From: Oryzias latipes
Taxonomy: Eukaryota; Chordata; Actinopteri; Beloniformes; Adrianichthyidae
NCBI RefSeq assembly: GCF_002234675.1
Contig: NC_019866.2
Span: 2,718,583 to 2,782,582 of the forward strand
Length of the DNA stretch: 64,000 nucleotides
Direction of reading: 5' to 3'
A model generated the notes under the pieces. It did no database searches and had not been told where the DNA came from. It saw nothing but the letters and a program-made list of their open reading frames with translations. Below are positions 23,640-45,230 of this stretch, one piece after another; the stretch's first letter is position 1; each line of letters begins with the position of its first letter. A program made the position numbers and the translations under genes.

Positions 23640-24110
23640 GCCCCGATCAGACTCGTTCAGATCAAAATGTCTTTTCGATGGAGATAGGTGGGTTATGCCG
23701 ATTGTTGTGTCACTACTGCTCTGGTTTAACGTCATGCATAGACGGATGTTTTGCTCCAGAGAAAGCTTTGGAGCTCAAACAGGACCGACCCGCTCCTCTG
23801 CGGAGGCCCGGTGCGAAGCGCCGCTCTGCTCTCACCCCGCTGGCTCCTCGCCCCTCCCCTCTCTTACACCCCTCACGAGGGGGCTGCGAGGGAGGAGCGC
23901 TTCGTGCCCCGTGACGTCTGGACCCTGCGCGGTCCTGGCTCGTGTGCCGGTGGACCGAGCGAACTGTGTCTCTGAGCAGAGCAGCTGGATTGATAACTTT
24001 GTGTTTGAGGGGAAGGGAGGATGCTTTGTTACGTGTGCGTTTTGTTGTTTTGTTATGTGTGGGAGAATTCGGACTGCGATCCGTCCCGCCGCTCTGGGTT
24101 AGGTCAGGAG
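23640..24110. other. GC-rich, CpG-containing block
   Basis: A compositional island of raised GC and CpG within AT-rich surroundings. It contains facing segments GCGAAGCGCC and GGAGCGCTTCGTGC that could pair. Overlapping frames on both strands are shadows of the composition. It directly precedes the L2-like LINE fragment and may be that element's 5' neighbour or a separate repeat. Confidence 0.4.
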
Positions 24111-24129
24111 AACCGTGTGTCCCAGCAGA

Positions 24130-24800
24130 GCTGGGACCGCCAGCCAAACTGGTCATAACCAACATCCCAGAATCCATCGATGTCACCAAGGACCTGCACC
24201 TATATCCATACAGGTCAAACCGATTCACTGAGGACGCCACCTCCTCTGTGGTCCACACAACCCTCACCCACCTAGAGAACAAGAACTCGTGCGTTCGACT
24301 GCTCTTTGTGGACTTCACATCAGCCTTCAACGCCATCATCCCACAGACCCTCACCCATAAACTACACACACTCGGACTGAGGCCACTCTGTGCAACTGGG
24401 TCTTGGACTTCCTGACGGACAGACCACAGTCTGTGAAGATCCGCGGCATCTCCTCCTCCCCTGATCACTACTTGGTCGTGCACATCTCCAATGACCATAC
24501 CTGGAGCACCAACACTTCCTGCCTGGTGAAAAAGGACATCAGCGCCTCTATATCCTGAGGAGGCTCAGGCGTGCTGGGATGGGGATCTCAGTCCTGACCT
24601 CCTTCTACAGGTGTGTGGTAGAAAGCTGCTCTGTGGCAGAGAGGAAAGCTCTGCAACGAGTGGTTAAAGCTGCAGAGGACTGTGGGCTGCAGCCTGCAGA
24701 CCACCACTGACATCGTTGAGACCAGATGCAGGAAACGAGCCTCCCGCATCCTGAAAGAGCAGGACCACCAGGCTGAGGAATAGTTTATTTCCTGAAGGAG
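24130..24800 (+). mobile_element. L2-type LINE, 5'-truncated dead fragment
   Basis: The plus strand reads a reverse-transcriptase block with RSNRFTEDATSSVVHTTLTHL, then LLFVDFTSAFNAIIPQTL and, after a frame change, LCNWVLDFLTDRPQSVKI. A C-terminal block with RLRRAGMGISVLTSFYRCVVES follows. Stops and frameshifts separate the blocks and the YADD core is absent. The fragment ends just before a poly-C run. Confidence 0.8.
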
Positions 24801-24833
24801 TCAGAATGCTGAACTCGAAAAGATCACTGTAAA

Positions 24834-24855
24834 CCCCCCCCCCCCCCCCCCCCCC
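24834..24855 (+). repeat. Poly-C run (22 bases)
   Basis: Uninterrupted C run at the end of the LINE fragment. Confidence 0.9.
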
Positions 24856-24859
24856 ATGG

Positions 24860-26150
24860 ACAACTCACTAAATCTCAAATGCAATATCATAGGACTGTGC
24901 AATACTGTATATACTCTCCTGTAATATATTCTCCACTGTGCAATACTTTAATATATTCTCCACTGCACAATACTCAATAGGACTCTCACTGTAAACAACC
25001 AAAAATCCTAATTTAGTTTTATCACTGTGTTATTGTCACTAAAATGACAAAGATTCCTGATTCACAGTTTGCAAACCTTTTTTTCCCCTTGATTGCTTTA
25101 CTTCTGTGTTTTTGAATATTTTTTGACTAAATCTTCTGTAAAACTAACATTCTCCAATTCTGCTCCTCAAATTCTCCTGCTTAAATTCTCAGTTCAACCA
25201 CAGAATTTCAGCCTTTACTTAATGCAATGTTGGTAAATGAAGATGGAACGCTCTAGAACAGAGGTATTTATAGACTCACAATTTTATTTATTTAGTTTTC
25301 TACATGTTCTAACATGCATAAACACACATAATTTTTTCATCATTACAGAGACATTGTAAAATATTAATATGCAAATATTTTGAAGAATTGATTAAACTTA
25401 AGCATCAAACTAAAGCACAAAGTGAAAAACACATCTTACCTTTATTTTAAAAATGAGTGCATGAAATTTGATTACACGTAAATATTTGCATGTGAATGTT
25501 CCTGGCAAAGAACAGATCATAATAGATTCAGTCTATCCACAAGTTAATTACCATCAGAAAACAGCTGTGATTTTAATTGCGCTTTGCACTTATAAAAATA
25601 ATTTAATTACTGAAGATGTTTATATTATGTCAGTTCAATCATGCAGAGCTCCTATAACGGAAATAAACAGGATTATAGACGTGTTTACAAACATTCTGAG
25701 TCATTCTATAGGAAATAAATCAAATCTAAGATACTACGGATCAAATAAAATCATAATTTGTACTGTGACAGCACAGGTTTGAAGTAGATAAAAAGAATCA
25801 CAGCGCCCCCCAGAGGACGTGCAACATTCTAGCATTTGGGTCCTTGGACCACATTTTATAGACAACTGTCCTTCAGAGTTAAAACACAAACCGAACGGGT
25901 CACAGACTTCCTTATTCTGTCACAGAAAACATGTCGACTGGTTCATTGGGTGTAAGCCTGAATAACTGGGTTTCCTCTGAGTTTTTACAGATATACCCCC
26001 TATATCCCTGATTTGTCACCCAAACAAACAGCACCACTTAGTTTTAGATGTTAAGAAAAAATATAGTCAACCAGGAAACGCCTGTCTGGGTTTCAAAATG
26101 AACTACTTACACTCATTTGTGGATTTCACATCATGTAATTCTGGAAAAAT
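24860..26150. other. AT-rich stretch downstream of the protease gene, no gene recognised
   Basis: No coding block was seen. This is the 3' side of the minus-strand protease gene, so part of it (next to 26,150) should be its 3' UTR. Minus-strand AATAAA-type signals occur around 25,275 but the cleavage site cannot be fixed. Confidence 0.5.
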
Positions 26151-34431
<8,281 letters not shown>

Positions 34432-34478
34432 GACTCCAAACAGACCCAACATATTTGCTTCAAAACAAAACCACCTGG

Positions 34479-34486
34479 TATTTATA
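34479..34486 (-). promoter_or_regulatory. TATA box of the protease gene
   Basis: The minus strand reads TATAAATA about 48-55 bp upstream of the chosen start codon. Transcription starting about 30 bp after it would give a 5' UTR of about 25 nt before the 34431 Met but almost none before the 34452 Met, which supports the former. This is inferred from spacing. Confidence 0.6.
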
Positions 34487-36385
34487 CACGCCAACGAACA
34501 GCTCACCTGTCTGCCAGCTCCTCCTCACAGACTGGAACTTGTCTGTGAAAGACATATTTTAACCTTAAGCTTCCTCTTCCTCAACTTATCTTTTGGTGGC
34601 TTTGATAAATGATAAATGTAAACCCTTTATTATTTATTCATCTATATCGTTGAGAAAAGAAGTTATTGTGATAAATGAAATCACATTGTGGCTTTTTCTA
34701 CTTGGATAACTTCCTTAATTCATAAAAATATTATCAATAAATAGCTATCTCGCCATCAATTAAAGTATATAATCTTTGATTGATGTAACTATTTGTGAAC
34801 ATTATCATGTTTAGCTTGCTAAAAGCTAAACATAAAAAATAACTTTTTGCTGTCGTCATTGAGTCAAATCCTCCCAACCATGATGTTATCAGTGAGGGAA
34901 AACACAAGCAGAAAAGGCGGGGCTGTTGCAGTTTTGTTCAATGAACTATTTTAGTGTAAAGAAGGCATCTTGTGGAAGCGGCCCGACAGCCGAGGACCTC
35001 ATCCAAAACCATGCTTATAAATATCCTTGTATGTAGGCTATGACGTGTTGATTTTTGATTGTGTAATTGTTGTTGTAGATTTTAACATCCACGCTTAATT
35101 TAATCCAAGGATCAAATTTAATCCAAGGATTAAATTAACAAAGCAAAACACTTTCAGAAATGTAGCAACAGACTTCATTATGACAAAAGATGAGCTGCCA
35201 CTGGAGCCTCAGGAAGAACTTCTTAAACGCAGAGTGGGTAATTAGTGGAGGCAGCCGTGACAAAAAGATCCACAGGTGAGTGGGCGGAGTCACAGTTTAC
35301 CTGCACAGAAAACCAAGAAAAGGTAAAAGTGAGAACAAATGGAAACCAAACAAGCAAAACATAATATCTAGAACATTCTTCTAGAAAGCCTCAGATCAGT
35401 TGAAAAAGTGAGTTTATTTAAATTCCTGCCTGTTCTCAGATGCATTTGATTCATTTTCACTCAAAAGTTTATGTCCTCACTGCTACTTTAAGCTTACTTT
35501 AAATTTTTATTCTAATGATCAAACCTCAATGATTTCTTTTAAATGTTATTTTCAATTGAATTGTCATTTTACACAGAAAGAATCAGACAGAGATTTAACT
35601 TTAAACATCAAGCTGCTCAGACCACTAATAATAAATGTGATCGACAGGATGTTTTAAAAGGTTACATATGTATGGTTCCATTTAAAAAAATGTTCACAAC
35701 ACTATCATTTAAAATGGTTTTGTTTGAAATATTTATTTTGTTTATGTTGAAATTCTGACAACTGAAAGTTGTAGTAAACCGGCTGTGGAAGCTCATTCAA
35801 AATGTGATTTTCATTAAGATTAAGTAAAGAAGCAGAATGAAAAAAAAAAGATTTTTTTAAATTCTGCTGTCTTCTTTTTTCCATTTATGTGTTGTTTTGT
35901 TGTTTGTGTTGAATGCATCTTGGAATTTGCGTACACTTTGAAGAGAAGATTTATTCAATGAACATTGTGTGGTTGTATACGTAGTGCTTTAATGAAAGGA
36001 ATAAATAAATAAAATGAAATCTTTCTTAAATTTGAATGATAAAAATCCAGTTTGCATTCTGATAGCATTAGATGTCTGCAGCCAGACTGAAGATGCAACA
36101 AAGACATCAGCAGAGAGTAAAACAGCGTCATCTACTCTGACCTGACAACATTTTTTCCACAAGGCTTGAAAAGAATTCACCATTTGGGGTTTCCATAAAT
36201 TCCTCTGCTTCTCAGATTTGTATTAAAACATAAAAACACACAGTCATCATGAGGCTTGTATTGTGATTATTGGTCATATTGTTTTTTTCAAACTCATACA
36301 GAAGTCATCCAACACGGGTGTCTGCTCTCTTTCATCACAACGCAGGCCTTTATGATGAAACTTTGGTGGAACAAAGGACTGCTGT
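34487..36385. other. AT-rich stretch upstream of the protease gene, no gene recognised
   Basis: No coding block was seen. Two short palindromes occur: TGTTTAGCTTGCTAAAAGC around 34,808-34,831 and a doubled AATCCAAGGAT unit in inverted or direct arrangement around 35,098-35,140. No named repeat was recognised. Confidence 0.5.
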
Positions 36386-36389
36386 CATA

Positions 36390-36910
36390 AGTGATGGTGT
36401 GATCTGTTGTGTTTAGTTTCTTTAAAGAATGTTGACCTTTCATCCATGAGAGTAAGCCTGCCTTCACTTCCCCTCATCCTTTTGTTTGCATTCTCTCCCT
36501 CTTGCTTCCCGCCCCTCACACCCCAACCTAGCATTACTGGTGCAACAAAAATGGTGGGAAAATCAGAGCTATCCATCCGTACGGTTCTGATCCAGAATCC
36601 AGCTCAGACCAGAAAACAAAGACGTAGATGGTTCTATTTGTCTGCAAGAAGATGCATCAGAAAGGGGTGGAGCAGGGAGCTGGTGGCCCCGCCCAGCGTG
36701 TTTTCTACGTCATAAATACGATCTTTCAAAAACTGCATTTTTTTGTCTGTTTCCGATTCACAGCAATGAAAATAAAGAAATACTTGGAAATGCAGTTTTA
36801 ATCTTAATTTTCTACAAATATGTTCTGAATCATCAGAAAAATGCCACAAGAACATGTTAAAAACACAGAAAAATACATTTTTATCGGAGTGGATTTTTAA
36901 ATTAAACACA
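36390..36910 (-). repeat. Dispersed repeat family A, nearly full copy, minus orientation
   Basis: It contains, in order, AGTAAGCCTGCC, GATCCAGAATCCAGCTCAGA, GATGCATCAGAAAGGGGTGG, AGCAGGGAGCTGGTGGCCCC and ATGCCACAAGAACATG, matching the copy at 41.65-42.21 kb and the reverse of the copy at 2.37 kb. Confidence 0.75.
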
Positions 36911-37154
36911 AAAACCAGTTAAAATAATTTCCAAGTGAAATAGAAAGTACTTTGTGATTCTTTAGAGGCTTAATTGACTTAAAATCAGTTACATTTTAGC
37001 CAGATGTGGTGTTCTCTATTTGTACGTCATCTTAAGCCTTGTCATATTCTTTTTTTCTATCTGTCCCTGCAATGAAAAAATACAAACAAATCCACCTGAT
37101 GTCCTGATGTTTTCTAAATCAACAACCAGAGGAGGATGGATGGATTTTCATTTG

Positions 37155-37605
37155 AGCCCCCCACGGGGTCAAAGTCATTTTCACTGAGGGTCACATCAGC
37201 AGAGCGGCTGTCCTCAAAGGGCCAGATATAACTTATACATGTAACTAAATGTAAGGAAAAATAAATGTAACTGGTTAATGTTAAATAACTCATGATTTAT
37301 TTATTATAACTTTTTAAAGTGACAATTATAGATGCATAGAAAACATATGTTTGCTTATTACTTTAGCATAAATCCTTTTAAATTTGATTCTGTCAGGTTA
37401 GGTTATATGGACAGTGTTTAAGTCCTAAAGTACAGTTGCCCAATCCCATATTTTAAGTCCAATCCCCCTAGATATGAATAAATACACACCAATTTTTATT
37501 TTTTATTTAAAGAAATTAAAAACTTTTATGCTCTTTGGGCCACATCAAATGGCACGGAGGGCCACATTTGGCCCGAGTGCCTTGAGTTTGACACACGTGC
37601 CGTAA
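37155..37605. mobile_element. hAT-like non-autonomous element
   Basis: The left end (CACGGGGTCAAAGTCATTTTC) and the right end, reversed (GGCACGTGTGTCAAACTCAAG), show imperfect inversion. Internal GGGCCAGAT and GGCCCGAGTGCC-like segments match the style of common fish and mammalian Charlie-like hAT derivatives. The target duplication is not clear and there is no transposase frame. Confidence 0.5.
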
Positions 37606-37629
37606 AGCAAACTCCTGGTTCCTAAAGAT

Positions 37630-37830
37630 GTCTTTTTCAGAACTTATAAGTTAGAATTCTTTTTGCATGGATGAAACTCTCGTTTCTTTTCTTCCTTCCA
37701 GATTGTGACGTGAAGGGAAGAACCTCGTGAGGTGCAGCTGGATGAAAACTGCAGCGATGACGCACCTCGACGGGCCATCTGTGCCCCGCAGAGATCGTTT
37801 TGCTGCCTGCATCATTCGTGTAAGAGATTA
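37630..37830 (+). repeat. Repeat family D, copy 2, exon-like
   Basis: Second copy of the unit at 22,150-22,358, with the same polypyrimidine-plus-CAG acceptor-like start and GTAAG-like end. It lacks about 20 bp present in copy 1 (the AAGTCCAACCAACCAATG segment). Confidence 0.7.
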
Positions 37831-38844
37831 GAGGAGCGTTATCGTCTTCAGTCACAGATATGTGGTCAGGACAGAAAAACCCGGCATCAAGCTTCACGTC
37901 AATAAGAGAAGAACAGAATCCCAAAGCATCACCTGTCCACCACCATGTCTAATAGGAGCTGTTTGGGCTTGTCTTTGGGGAACTCAATGCTTTGCATTAT
38001 GGGTAAACATCCCAATATTGGAAATAGTTTTAAAAGAGTAAACAGTTCAAACATAAACCGAAACCTTTTATTCTCCATAATCATCACTGAAATTGATGTT
38101 TTTCTTCTTCTACTAGATTAAACATTATTTAACTTTTAGCAGTTTTAGCAAATGTTGTTTTTACCATAGATGATGAAAAAACAGCATTTCTTTATGTCAG
38201 GATCAGGATTCCTTTGATCTGGTTTTAAATATTTATTTTAGCTGAGGAAACAAACACACAAACATCAGGAAGATGCAGAATTCCTCACAGAGCATGCTCA
38301 AAACCGTTCTGTTTTTTTCCCCTTATTATTTTTACCGGCCCTTTGGATGAACTGTAGATCTAAAAAAAAATTAAAAAAAGTCTAAATATGCAATATGTCT
38401 AGGAGTTTACTAAAAATTAGAGAAAGTTATGTTAAATAATATTTATCACTACCTTAATGATATGTGGTGCAAATCTGTGACACTTTTTGCATTCTATTGT
38501 ATTTTGAGTGTTTTCTACTTAAAATCCTAGAAATTATTCAATATTTTATTTGGTTTTACATAAACCACAATACAAAAGTAACTTAAGCGTCTTTAATTTT
38601 TTTAATTATGATTATTGTTTGACATTTGGACGCGTTTCACACTTTAGTGCTTCAAATTTAAATCTGAATTCAAAGGAAAATGGGGAACTATTTTTCTTTG
38701 GCTCCCTCTAGTGGTACAGAGGGATTATCGTCAGCATCTCCCATTGAGATTACATTTCCTGTATTGTAAAAGCATCAAACTAAAGGATTAAAACGGGAGT
38801 TTATTCCAAACAAACAGCAGGGAAGTCATGGAGAACCAGCAGGT
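37831..38844. other. Stretch downstream of the myosin pseudogene, no gene recognised
   Basis: AT-rich sequence with no coding block. Part of it next to 38,844 would correspond to the former 3' UTR of the myosin gene. Confidence 0.5.
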
Positions 38845-40059
38845 TTACTCTCCGCTTTCTTTGGCCTAAAAACAAGAAAAGCAGAAGTTATTTTAGACTT
38901 AACTCAACTTAACACAACTTAAATTTGACGTTGTCTTTAGAAACTCACTTTGCCGATGTCGCGGTTTCATCTTATTGACTTGAGCTTCAGCGATGTCGGC
39001 CCGCTCTTCCGCCTCCTCCAGCTCGTGCTGCACCTTTCTCAGTTTGGTCAAACTAGTGTTGGCTTGTTCTTCCTGTCAGGAAGCAGAACAGAGGATCAGA
39101 GAAAGCCTCCGGGTGGCGCCGTAAACCAGAGGAGCGTCAGTAACAGCCTCTTCAGCCTACCTCTTGTAGGCCTTGACCTTCAGCTGCAGTTTGTCCACTA
39201 GGTCCTGCAGCCTCATGCGTTCTTCCTGTCCTCCTCAGACAGGTTTGTGGTCTCAGCAGAAAACGCTATTATTCCTTGCTTGGTTTTCAGGTTTAAATGA
39301 GGTTGCTTCAAAAAGAGGGCGGGGTTTGTCTCTCACCTGATAGACGAGCTCCTTGATTCTGCGCTCGAGCTTGCGGACGGCTTTCACAGAATCGGATCCG
39401 CGTCTTTGTTCTGCTTCAAGCTCGTTCTCAAGCTCTCGTACTCTGGCTTCAAGCTTTGGGAGCTGCTTCTTGCCGCCTTTCATGGCCAGGCTCTCGGCGG
39501 CGTCCAGGCGCTGCTGCAGGTCTTTGACGGTGGCCTCCAGGTTCTTCTTCATCCTCTCCAGGTGGGCGCTGGTGTCCTACTCCTTCTTCAGCACCTCTGC
39601 CATCATGGCAGCCTGGAAACGGCATCAAGTAGACGTTTGTTTCTCTGCTGACACGCCGAGTGTAAAGCAGAGAAGAATCCCTCACGTCAGTGATGGTTTT
39701 CTTGGCTTTTTCCTCCGCGTTTCTGGCTGACTGGACACCTTCATCCATCTCACTCTGTATCTGGGAGAGGTCGGCCTCCAGCTTCTTCCGGCTGTGGAGC
39801 AGGCTGGTGTTCTGACAGAAAACATGGTTACAGATGTGACCCGGATGAGCTGGATGTTCTGTGAGAGCCGCTAGAACAACTTTTCGTCATCCGCCTGCAG
39901 AAATCTGAAGGTAAGATCACTAGTTTGGTGAAAAAAGCCGAAAGATCTCAAAATGAAACTTTTACCATTTGAATTTTTACATTTAAAAACCCCGGATCTA
40001 TTTGTTTTTGTGGTGCGTACACCTGCTCATCATAATGACGGCGTGGAGATGAAAGACGG

Positions 40060-40340
40060 CGGCTGACGAAATCTTTTGGAAAATTTCTTAGCAACAGAGG
40101 TTCTTTGTGTTAACCACGCCCACATTCTTAAGGAATAGAATAGAGTAGGTCTTTAATAATCCCTAAGGAAATTTAAATGTCATATGTCATTAAATGTTTT
40201 ATTGTTTCATGCCAACGATTTATGTTTACACTTTCCACAATATTCCCGTAAAAAATGTGCGAGCGACATGGGATCCACTCTTTGGCGAGCTCGCCATGCT
40301 AATATCGTTCAAAATCGAATCAAAAACATTTTTTCCCGAT
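40060..40340 (+). repeat. Dispersed repeat family B, partial copy in the myosin pseudogene
   Basis: It shares GCAACAGAGGTT, AACCACGCCCACATTCTTA, CGTAAAAAATGTG and GGCGAGCTCGCCATGC with the two amdhd2 copies, plus a short inserted AT-rich segment. It sits where several rod exons are missing. Confidence 0.7.
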
Positions 40341-41639
40341 GATGCCAGAGGAGTCGGGAGGCGATAGACCGACATCCCTACGAGGACTTTAAATGTGTAT
40401 TTGAAAAGTCAAGATGGCGCCCTCTTCTCGAGGTCAAAGGTTAATCCAGCGTCAGCGGTGCTTTTAGACATCACCCCTTGGCGTGGGTAAAATCTTGTGA
40501 AGAACGCTCGAACAAAAGATTTTTCTTTTCCCCATTGTAGAAAAATATGAAAATCTGCAAATTGCGGTTTGCTGCAAAAATCGTGTGGTCAACGATACGG
40601 GAAAGTTTACCTGAAGAATAAGCAGATATCCTGAAAAAAACTCCATTTTACCCCTGAAGTTTGTTAAGCTGAACACTTCTGTTTGTGTTTTTTTGTAGTT
40701 CTGTTTCTAGTTAAAGTTTGACGTCATGGAAATAGCAGACCTGCCTTTAGGTCTGCTGCTTACAGGACAGTTTGACAATAGAAGCTCCTCAGTTTGTTTC
40801 ACAAACAGCCTCCAGGAGAACATTATCAAAGTTCCTCTGTTTCTTGTCCAAGGCGGCGGCGGCGGCGTTGGATCGCTCCACGTCCATCATCAAGTCCTCC
40901 ACCTCTCCCTGCAGCCGCTGCTTGGTCTTCTCCAGAGGAGAACACTTGAAGTTCACGGCCTCCACTGCTTCTTCTGCCTCCTGCAGATGGAGAGCCAGCT
41001 TCTTCCTGTGGAACAGACCAACATCCCGCTGCTGGATCTCCTCGGGCTTTTAACTGGACGTGCTCCCTCGGGAGTCGGTCTTACTTGGCCTCCTCGGATG
41101 GCGTCCGTCTTGTACTTGGTCCTCCACTGAGCCACCTCGCCGTTGGCTTTAGACAGGCAGCGACAGAGCTCGGCTTTGGCCTCCTGCTCCTCCTCGCACT
41201 GGTCCCGGAGGAGCTCGCAGTCGTGATGGGCCGACTGCAGACCGTGAGTCAGGCTGTTCTTGGCCTTCACCTCCTCCTCGTGAAGTCGCTTCAGCTCCTC
41301 GATCTGCTGAAGGAAGGCCTGCTTTCCTCGAGTCAGCTGGGACATTAAGGACTCCCTCTCCCAGTTGGCGAGCGGCCTCGGCTGCGGTCAGAGCGGCAGG
41401 AGGTCATGCACAGCGGGTCTTCAGACGTGCAGAACAATCTCTGGCCGGACAGGTCGTTGCTGAGTCTCCGCTGCTCGTCCTCCTTGCTCTTGGCGTCGCT
41501 CAGCTGGTCTTCAAGGGAGCGGCACATTTGGAGAGAAAAAAAATGTGACTGACTGTGAATATCGAGAATTTCCCGGAGATCATCACAAAAACTTCCTGAA
41601 GGTTCCAGGATGAGAAATTTAAGAAAAATGTCCGCTCCG

Positions 41640-42215
41640 ATCATCTTTTGATCAATTTTTAAAGCCTTCCCAGTGGTCTTTTAGCTACGATTATACAGTT
41701 TTTATTATCAAACCTGTCATTTTCAAGGACATAGTTTCTGCAGAGCGGCAGGAGCGCATCAGAAATTCACCTCTGAATTGTGGGCAGAACTTTTGGCGCA
41801 GAGTAAGCCCACCCTCATTTCCCAACATCCATCAGTGTAGACTTTCTCCCGCTAGCTTACAGCCCCTCACGACCCCAACATAACATGCTACAAAAATGGA
41901 GAGCAACATTAGATCTACCCAGCAGCACAGTTCTGATCCAGATTCCAGCTCAGACCGTTCATGGATCCATTTGTCTGACAGTAAATGCATCAGAATGGAG
42001 CAGAGCAGGGAGCTTTTGGCCCTCCAGACTGTAGCACATATGTCACTCATATAGGCTTTTTCAAACTGCATTTTTTTTGTCTGCTCCTAATTCAGAAGAA
42101 CTTGGAAAAAAGAAATACCCAGAAACTTAATTTTAAGCTTAATTTTCCTTATCGAAGTCCTTCATTACCTGAAAAATGCCACAAGAACAAGTTACAAAAC
42201 ACCATTTTCATCGGA
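41640..42215 (-). repeat. Dispersed repeat family A, full-length copy, minus orientation
   Basis: The most complete copy in the window, running from CCCAGTGGTCTTTTAGCTAC through CTGCAGAGCGGCAGGAG, CCCGCTAGCTTACAGCCCC, GATCCAGATTCCAGCTCAGA and GCATCAGAATGGAGC to TGCCACAAGAACAAG and CATTTTCATCGGAGC. It lies in an intron of the myosin pseudogene. Confidence 0.75.
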
Positions 42216-43837
42216 GCGAGCTGTAACTGACTCGACTGGAGAGTCAGAATTAGTTCAAACGGTGAGGAACGCAGCCTGGATCTTGGGGAGAAGATGGTGT
42301 CTGCTGCATTTTCTCAAAGAGGGGGGGGGTTAATGCTGCAATTCCAGCATTTCACTGTACAGACGTGTGTTCCATCATTGCAGTGCAGGCCGGCAAACTC
42401 TGTTCAACCTGCCTGTGGAGGATTTCCAAAACTTCTGAAAGGAAAAGAGGCAGGAAAGAACTTTGTGTTTCATGAAGTCTGCCGTGAGCGTTGACTGTAA
42501 ACGAGAACTGGACTGAGCTCGAGTGACATCACCCATAGAAAATGGTTTACTTCCTGGCTGCTACCAACTGAGGTCAATTCAGTCGCCATTTTTTCACAAT
42601 ATGGACGCCACCATAGACTTGGACTTTTTCAGTAAGCTGGTCTAACATTAGTAACAAAACTGATAAAAGCAAAAACTGCTGCCGGTTTTTCCCCCTCACT
42701 TTTTGCTGTAATAAAATGTTTAAAAAACCTTTTTGAGTCCAGCAAAAATAAAGTTTTGGAGTTTTGTTCCTGGAGCTTCAAAAGGCTCAGTGGTTTTAAA
42801 CAGGAAAAACCTTTTTCCATCATGCAAAATCCCATTTTCGAACTTTTAAGTGTATTATAGTGTTAATTGCCCACAAAAACAACCCCAAAGTGGTATTTTG
42901 ATCCATTTTTTCTCTCTGTTGTCTGACCTTTGCTTTTGCCAGCGTCTCCACGTTGCTGCAAATGTCGTCCATCTTCAGCTCGCTCTTCTCCTGCTCCAGT
43001 TTTTGCCAGACCCTCTGGTCGTTTTCCAGCTGCTCTCCCATTTCAGCCATGCTGTCTGCGTGTTTCTTTCGCAGCGTGGCAGAAGTGGCTTCGTGCTGCA
43101 GCGACCACTCCTCCAGCTTCCGGCGCAGCTTCAGGAACTCAACTTTCGGGCTTCTTGTTCGACTCCACCTGAGCGGCGGTGACTCCCCCGGCCTCCTCCA
43201 GCCTCTCTGCGATCTCCTCCAGCTCCCTGGACAGGTCGCACCGCTGCTTTTCCACTTTGGCTCAGGCTGAGCGCTCAGCGCTAAGGAGGCAACAGAGGAA
43301 CGGAAAGGAAGTGAGTGTTTTTTGTTTTTGTGCTGCTTATGTGTTTTGGGGACAAGCGTAGCAAACCCTCACAGCTCAACCTGTGCAGGTCGGACATCAG
43401 CTCGTGACCCAGACTGGGCTCTGACTCTCCTGATGGGCCAACCGTCTGCTGTTATGGCTCACCTGCAGCTCTTCGATCTTCTGCAGCTGGGCTCCAAGCT
43501 CTTGCTCGTCTTCTACCTTCGACTGCAGTTGTGAAAGATCATAGTCTTTTCTGTGTGAAGAACCAAAGTTTCAGAATCAAAAGCATCAAAGATGAAGAAG
43601 AGAAAAATGGTTACTGCGCCAGAACATCGTACTTCTTCAGCTTCTCATCCAGCTGCTGCTTCTCGTTCTCCAGGTCCATGATGGACTCCTGAGCGAGTTT
43701 CATGTCTCCGTCCAGCGTCCTCCTGGTCCTCTCCAGGTCCATGCGGACCTTCTTCTCTTGTTTCAAAGAGCCTTCCAGCTAAGTAAAATTTCAGAAAAGC
43801 GTGTTTTTACTCAACTGAATGATTTTATTAATGAAAA

Positions 43838-45230
43838 TAACATTTTAGAAGTTTCAGTCTGGTTTTGGATCTCATCACTCAACAGAGATGGCACTTGTCA
43901 GGGTCTTAAATGATCTCAGGTCCAATGCTGACATGAAGAAAACATCTGTTTTAGTCTTACGGGACCTGAATGCAGCCTTTGACACAGTTGACCACGCTAT
44001 CCTTATAAACAGACTTCACGACATGGTTGGAATTACCGGGACAGCTTTTAATTGGTTTAAATCCTACCTCACAAACAGATTTTATTGTTAATTTAAATGA
44101 TTTCTCATCTGGAAGGCACAAAATGACTTGTGGGGTGCCTCAAGGCTCCATCCTGGGTCCCACACTTTTTAATCTTTACATGCTTCCACTTGGTGATGTC
44201 ATCAGGAGACACGGCATTAACTTTCATAGCTATGCTGATGACACTCAACTATATGTAGCCGTTTCTCCTGATGACACTGGACCCCTGGATAGCCTTTTAA
44301 ACTGTATTTTAGATATTAAAATGTGGATGGGAGAGAACTTTTTGCAGCTCAATCAGGACAAAACTGAAGTTTTGGTTATCGGTTCTGAAGCTGAGAGAGA
44401 TGGGGTCCAATTCTATCTGTCAACCCACTTTATGGACATATGTGATACAGTAAGGAACCTCTGTGTTATTCTAGATGCAGATCTTAGCTTTGACCAACAC
44501 CTGAACCAAGTAACTAAGACTGCATTTTACCATCTGAGTGAGACCCTTTCTCCCTAGAGCCAGTGCTGAAATCTTAATTCATGCTTTTATTACATCAAGA
44601 TTAGATTACTGTCATGCCCTCCTTTATGGTGTAAAGTAAACCACTCTTAATCACGTGCAGCTAGTCCAGAACTCTGCTGCTCGCCTTTTAACGAGAACCA
44701 GGAATAGGGAGCACATTACACCGATCTTAAAATCTCTGCACTGGCTCCCTGTCGGCTTCAGGATTGATTTTAAGATTCTTTTAATAGATTTTAAGACTGT
44801 CCATGGCCTAGGTCCTTTTAGCTTATGAACCTCCCAGATCCCTTAAGTCCTCAGGCGGGCCTGCTGAGGGTCCCCAGGGTCAGAACAAAAATCGTTCGGA
44901 CACTACGGACCTCATCTGTGGAACAGCCTGAGGATGTGAGGGCCTCATCCACTGTTGAGGTTTTTAAAAAGAAACTAAAGACTCATCTATTTAACTCAGC
45001 TTTTAATTAGATCTTATAAGTGGTATCTTTACTCTTAGATTTTAGATGCTATTTTATCACATATTTATTTGTTTAATGCCTTTTAGTCCTTTTATGTCTT
45101 AACTTATTCTAATTTAAATTCCAGATCTTATCTTATTTTATTTTAATTCATATTTTTATATTATTCCTGTTTTTATATTTTAACTTTCTTATTTTATTAC
45201 TTCTACATTTTAGACTGTTTACGAGTGTTT
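43838..45230 (+). mobile_element. CR1/L2-group LINE, 5'-truncated, in the myosin pseudogene
   Basis: The plus strand reads SLVLRDLNAAFDTVDHAI-like finger motifs, FNWFKSYLTNRF, then after one frame change [20 protein letters not shown], the catalytic SYADDTQLYV, ENFLQLNQDKTEVLVI and a thumb block. The frame is broken near 44.09 kb and again after 44.56 kb, and the element starts within the reverse transcriptase, so the endonuclease is missing. Later segments (KTHLFNSAFN) match the usual C-terminus. It is oriented opposite to the myosin remnant and separates its rod exons at 43.8 and 45.6 kb. Confidence 0.85.

Noticed and set aside
23713..24498. 261-codon minus-strand frame, longest in the window
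   Set aside because: It crosses the GC-rich block and lies antisense to the L2-like reverse transcriptase, whose plus-strand motifs are clear.
34432..34452. Upstream Met (MLGLFGV extension) as protease start
   Set aside because: The TATA box would place transcription start almost on this codon; the next Met gives a normal signal peptide and a usable 5' UTR.
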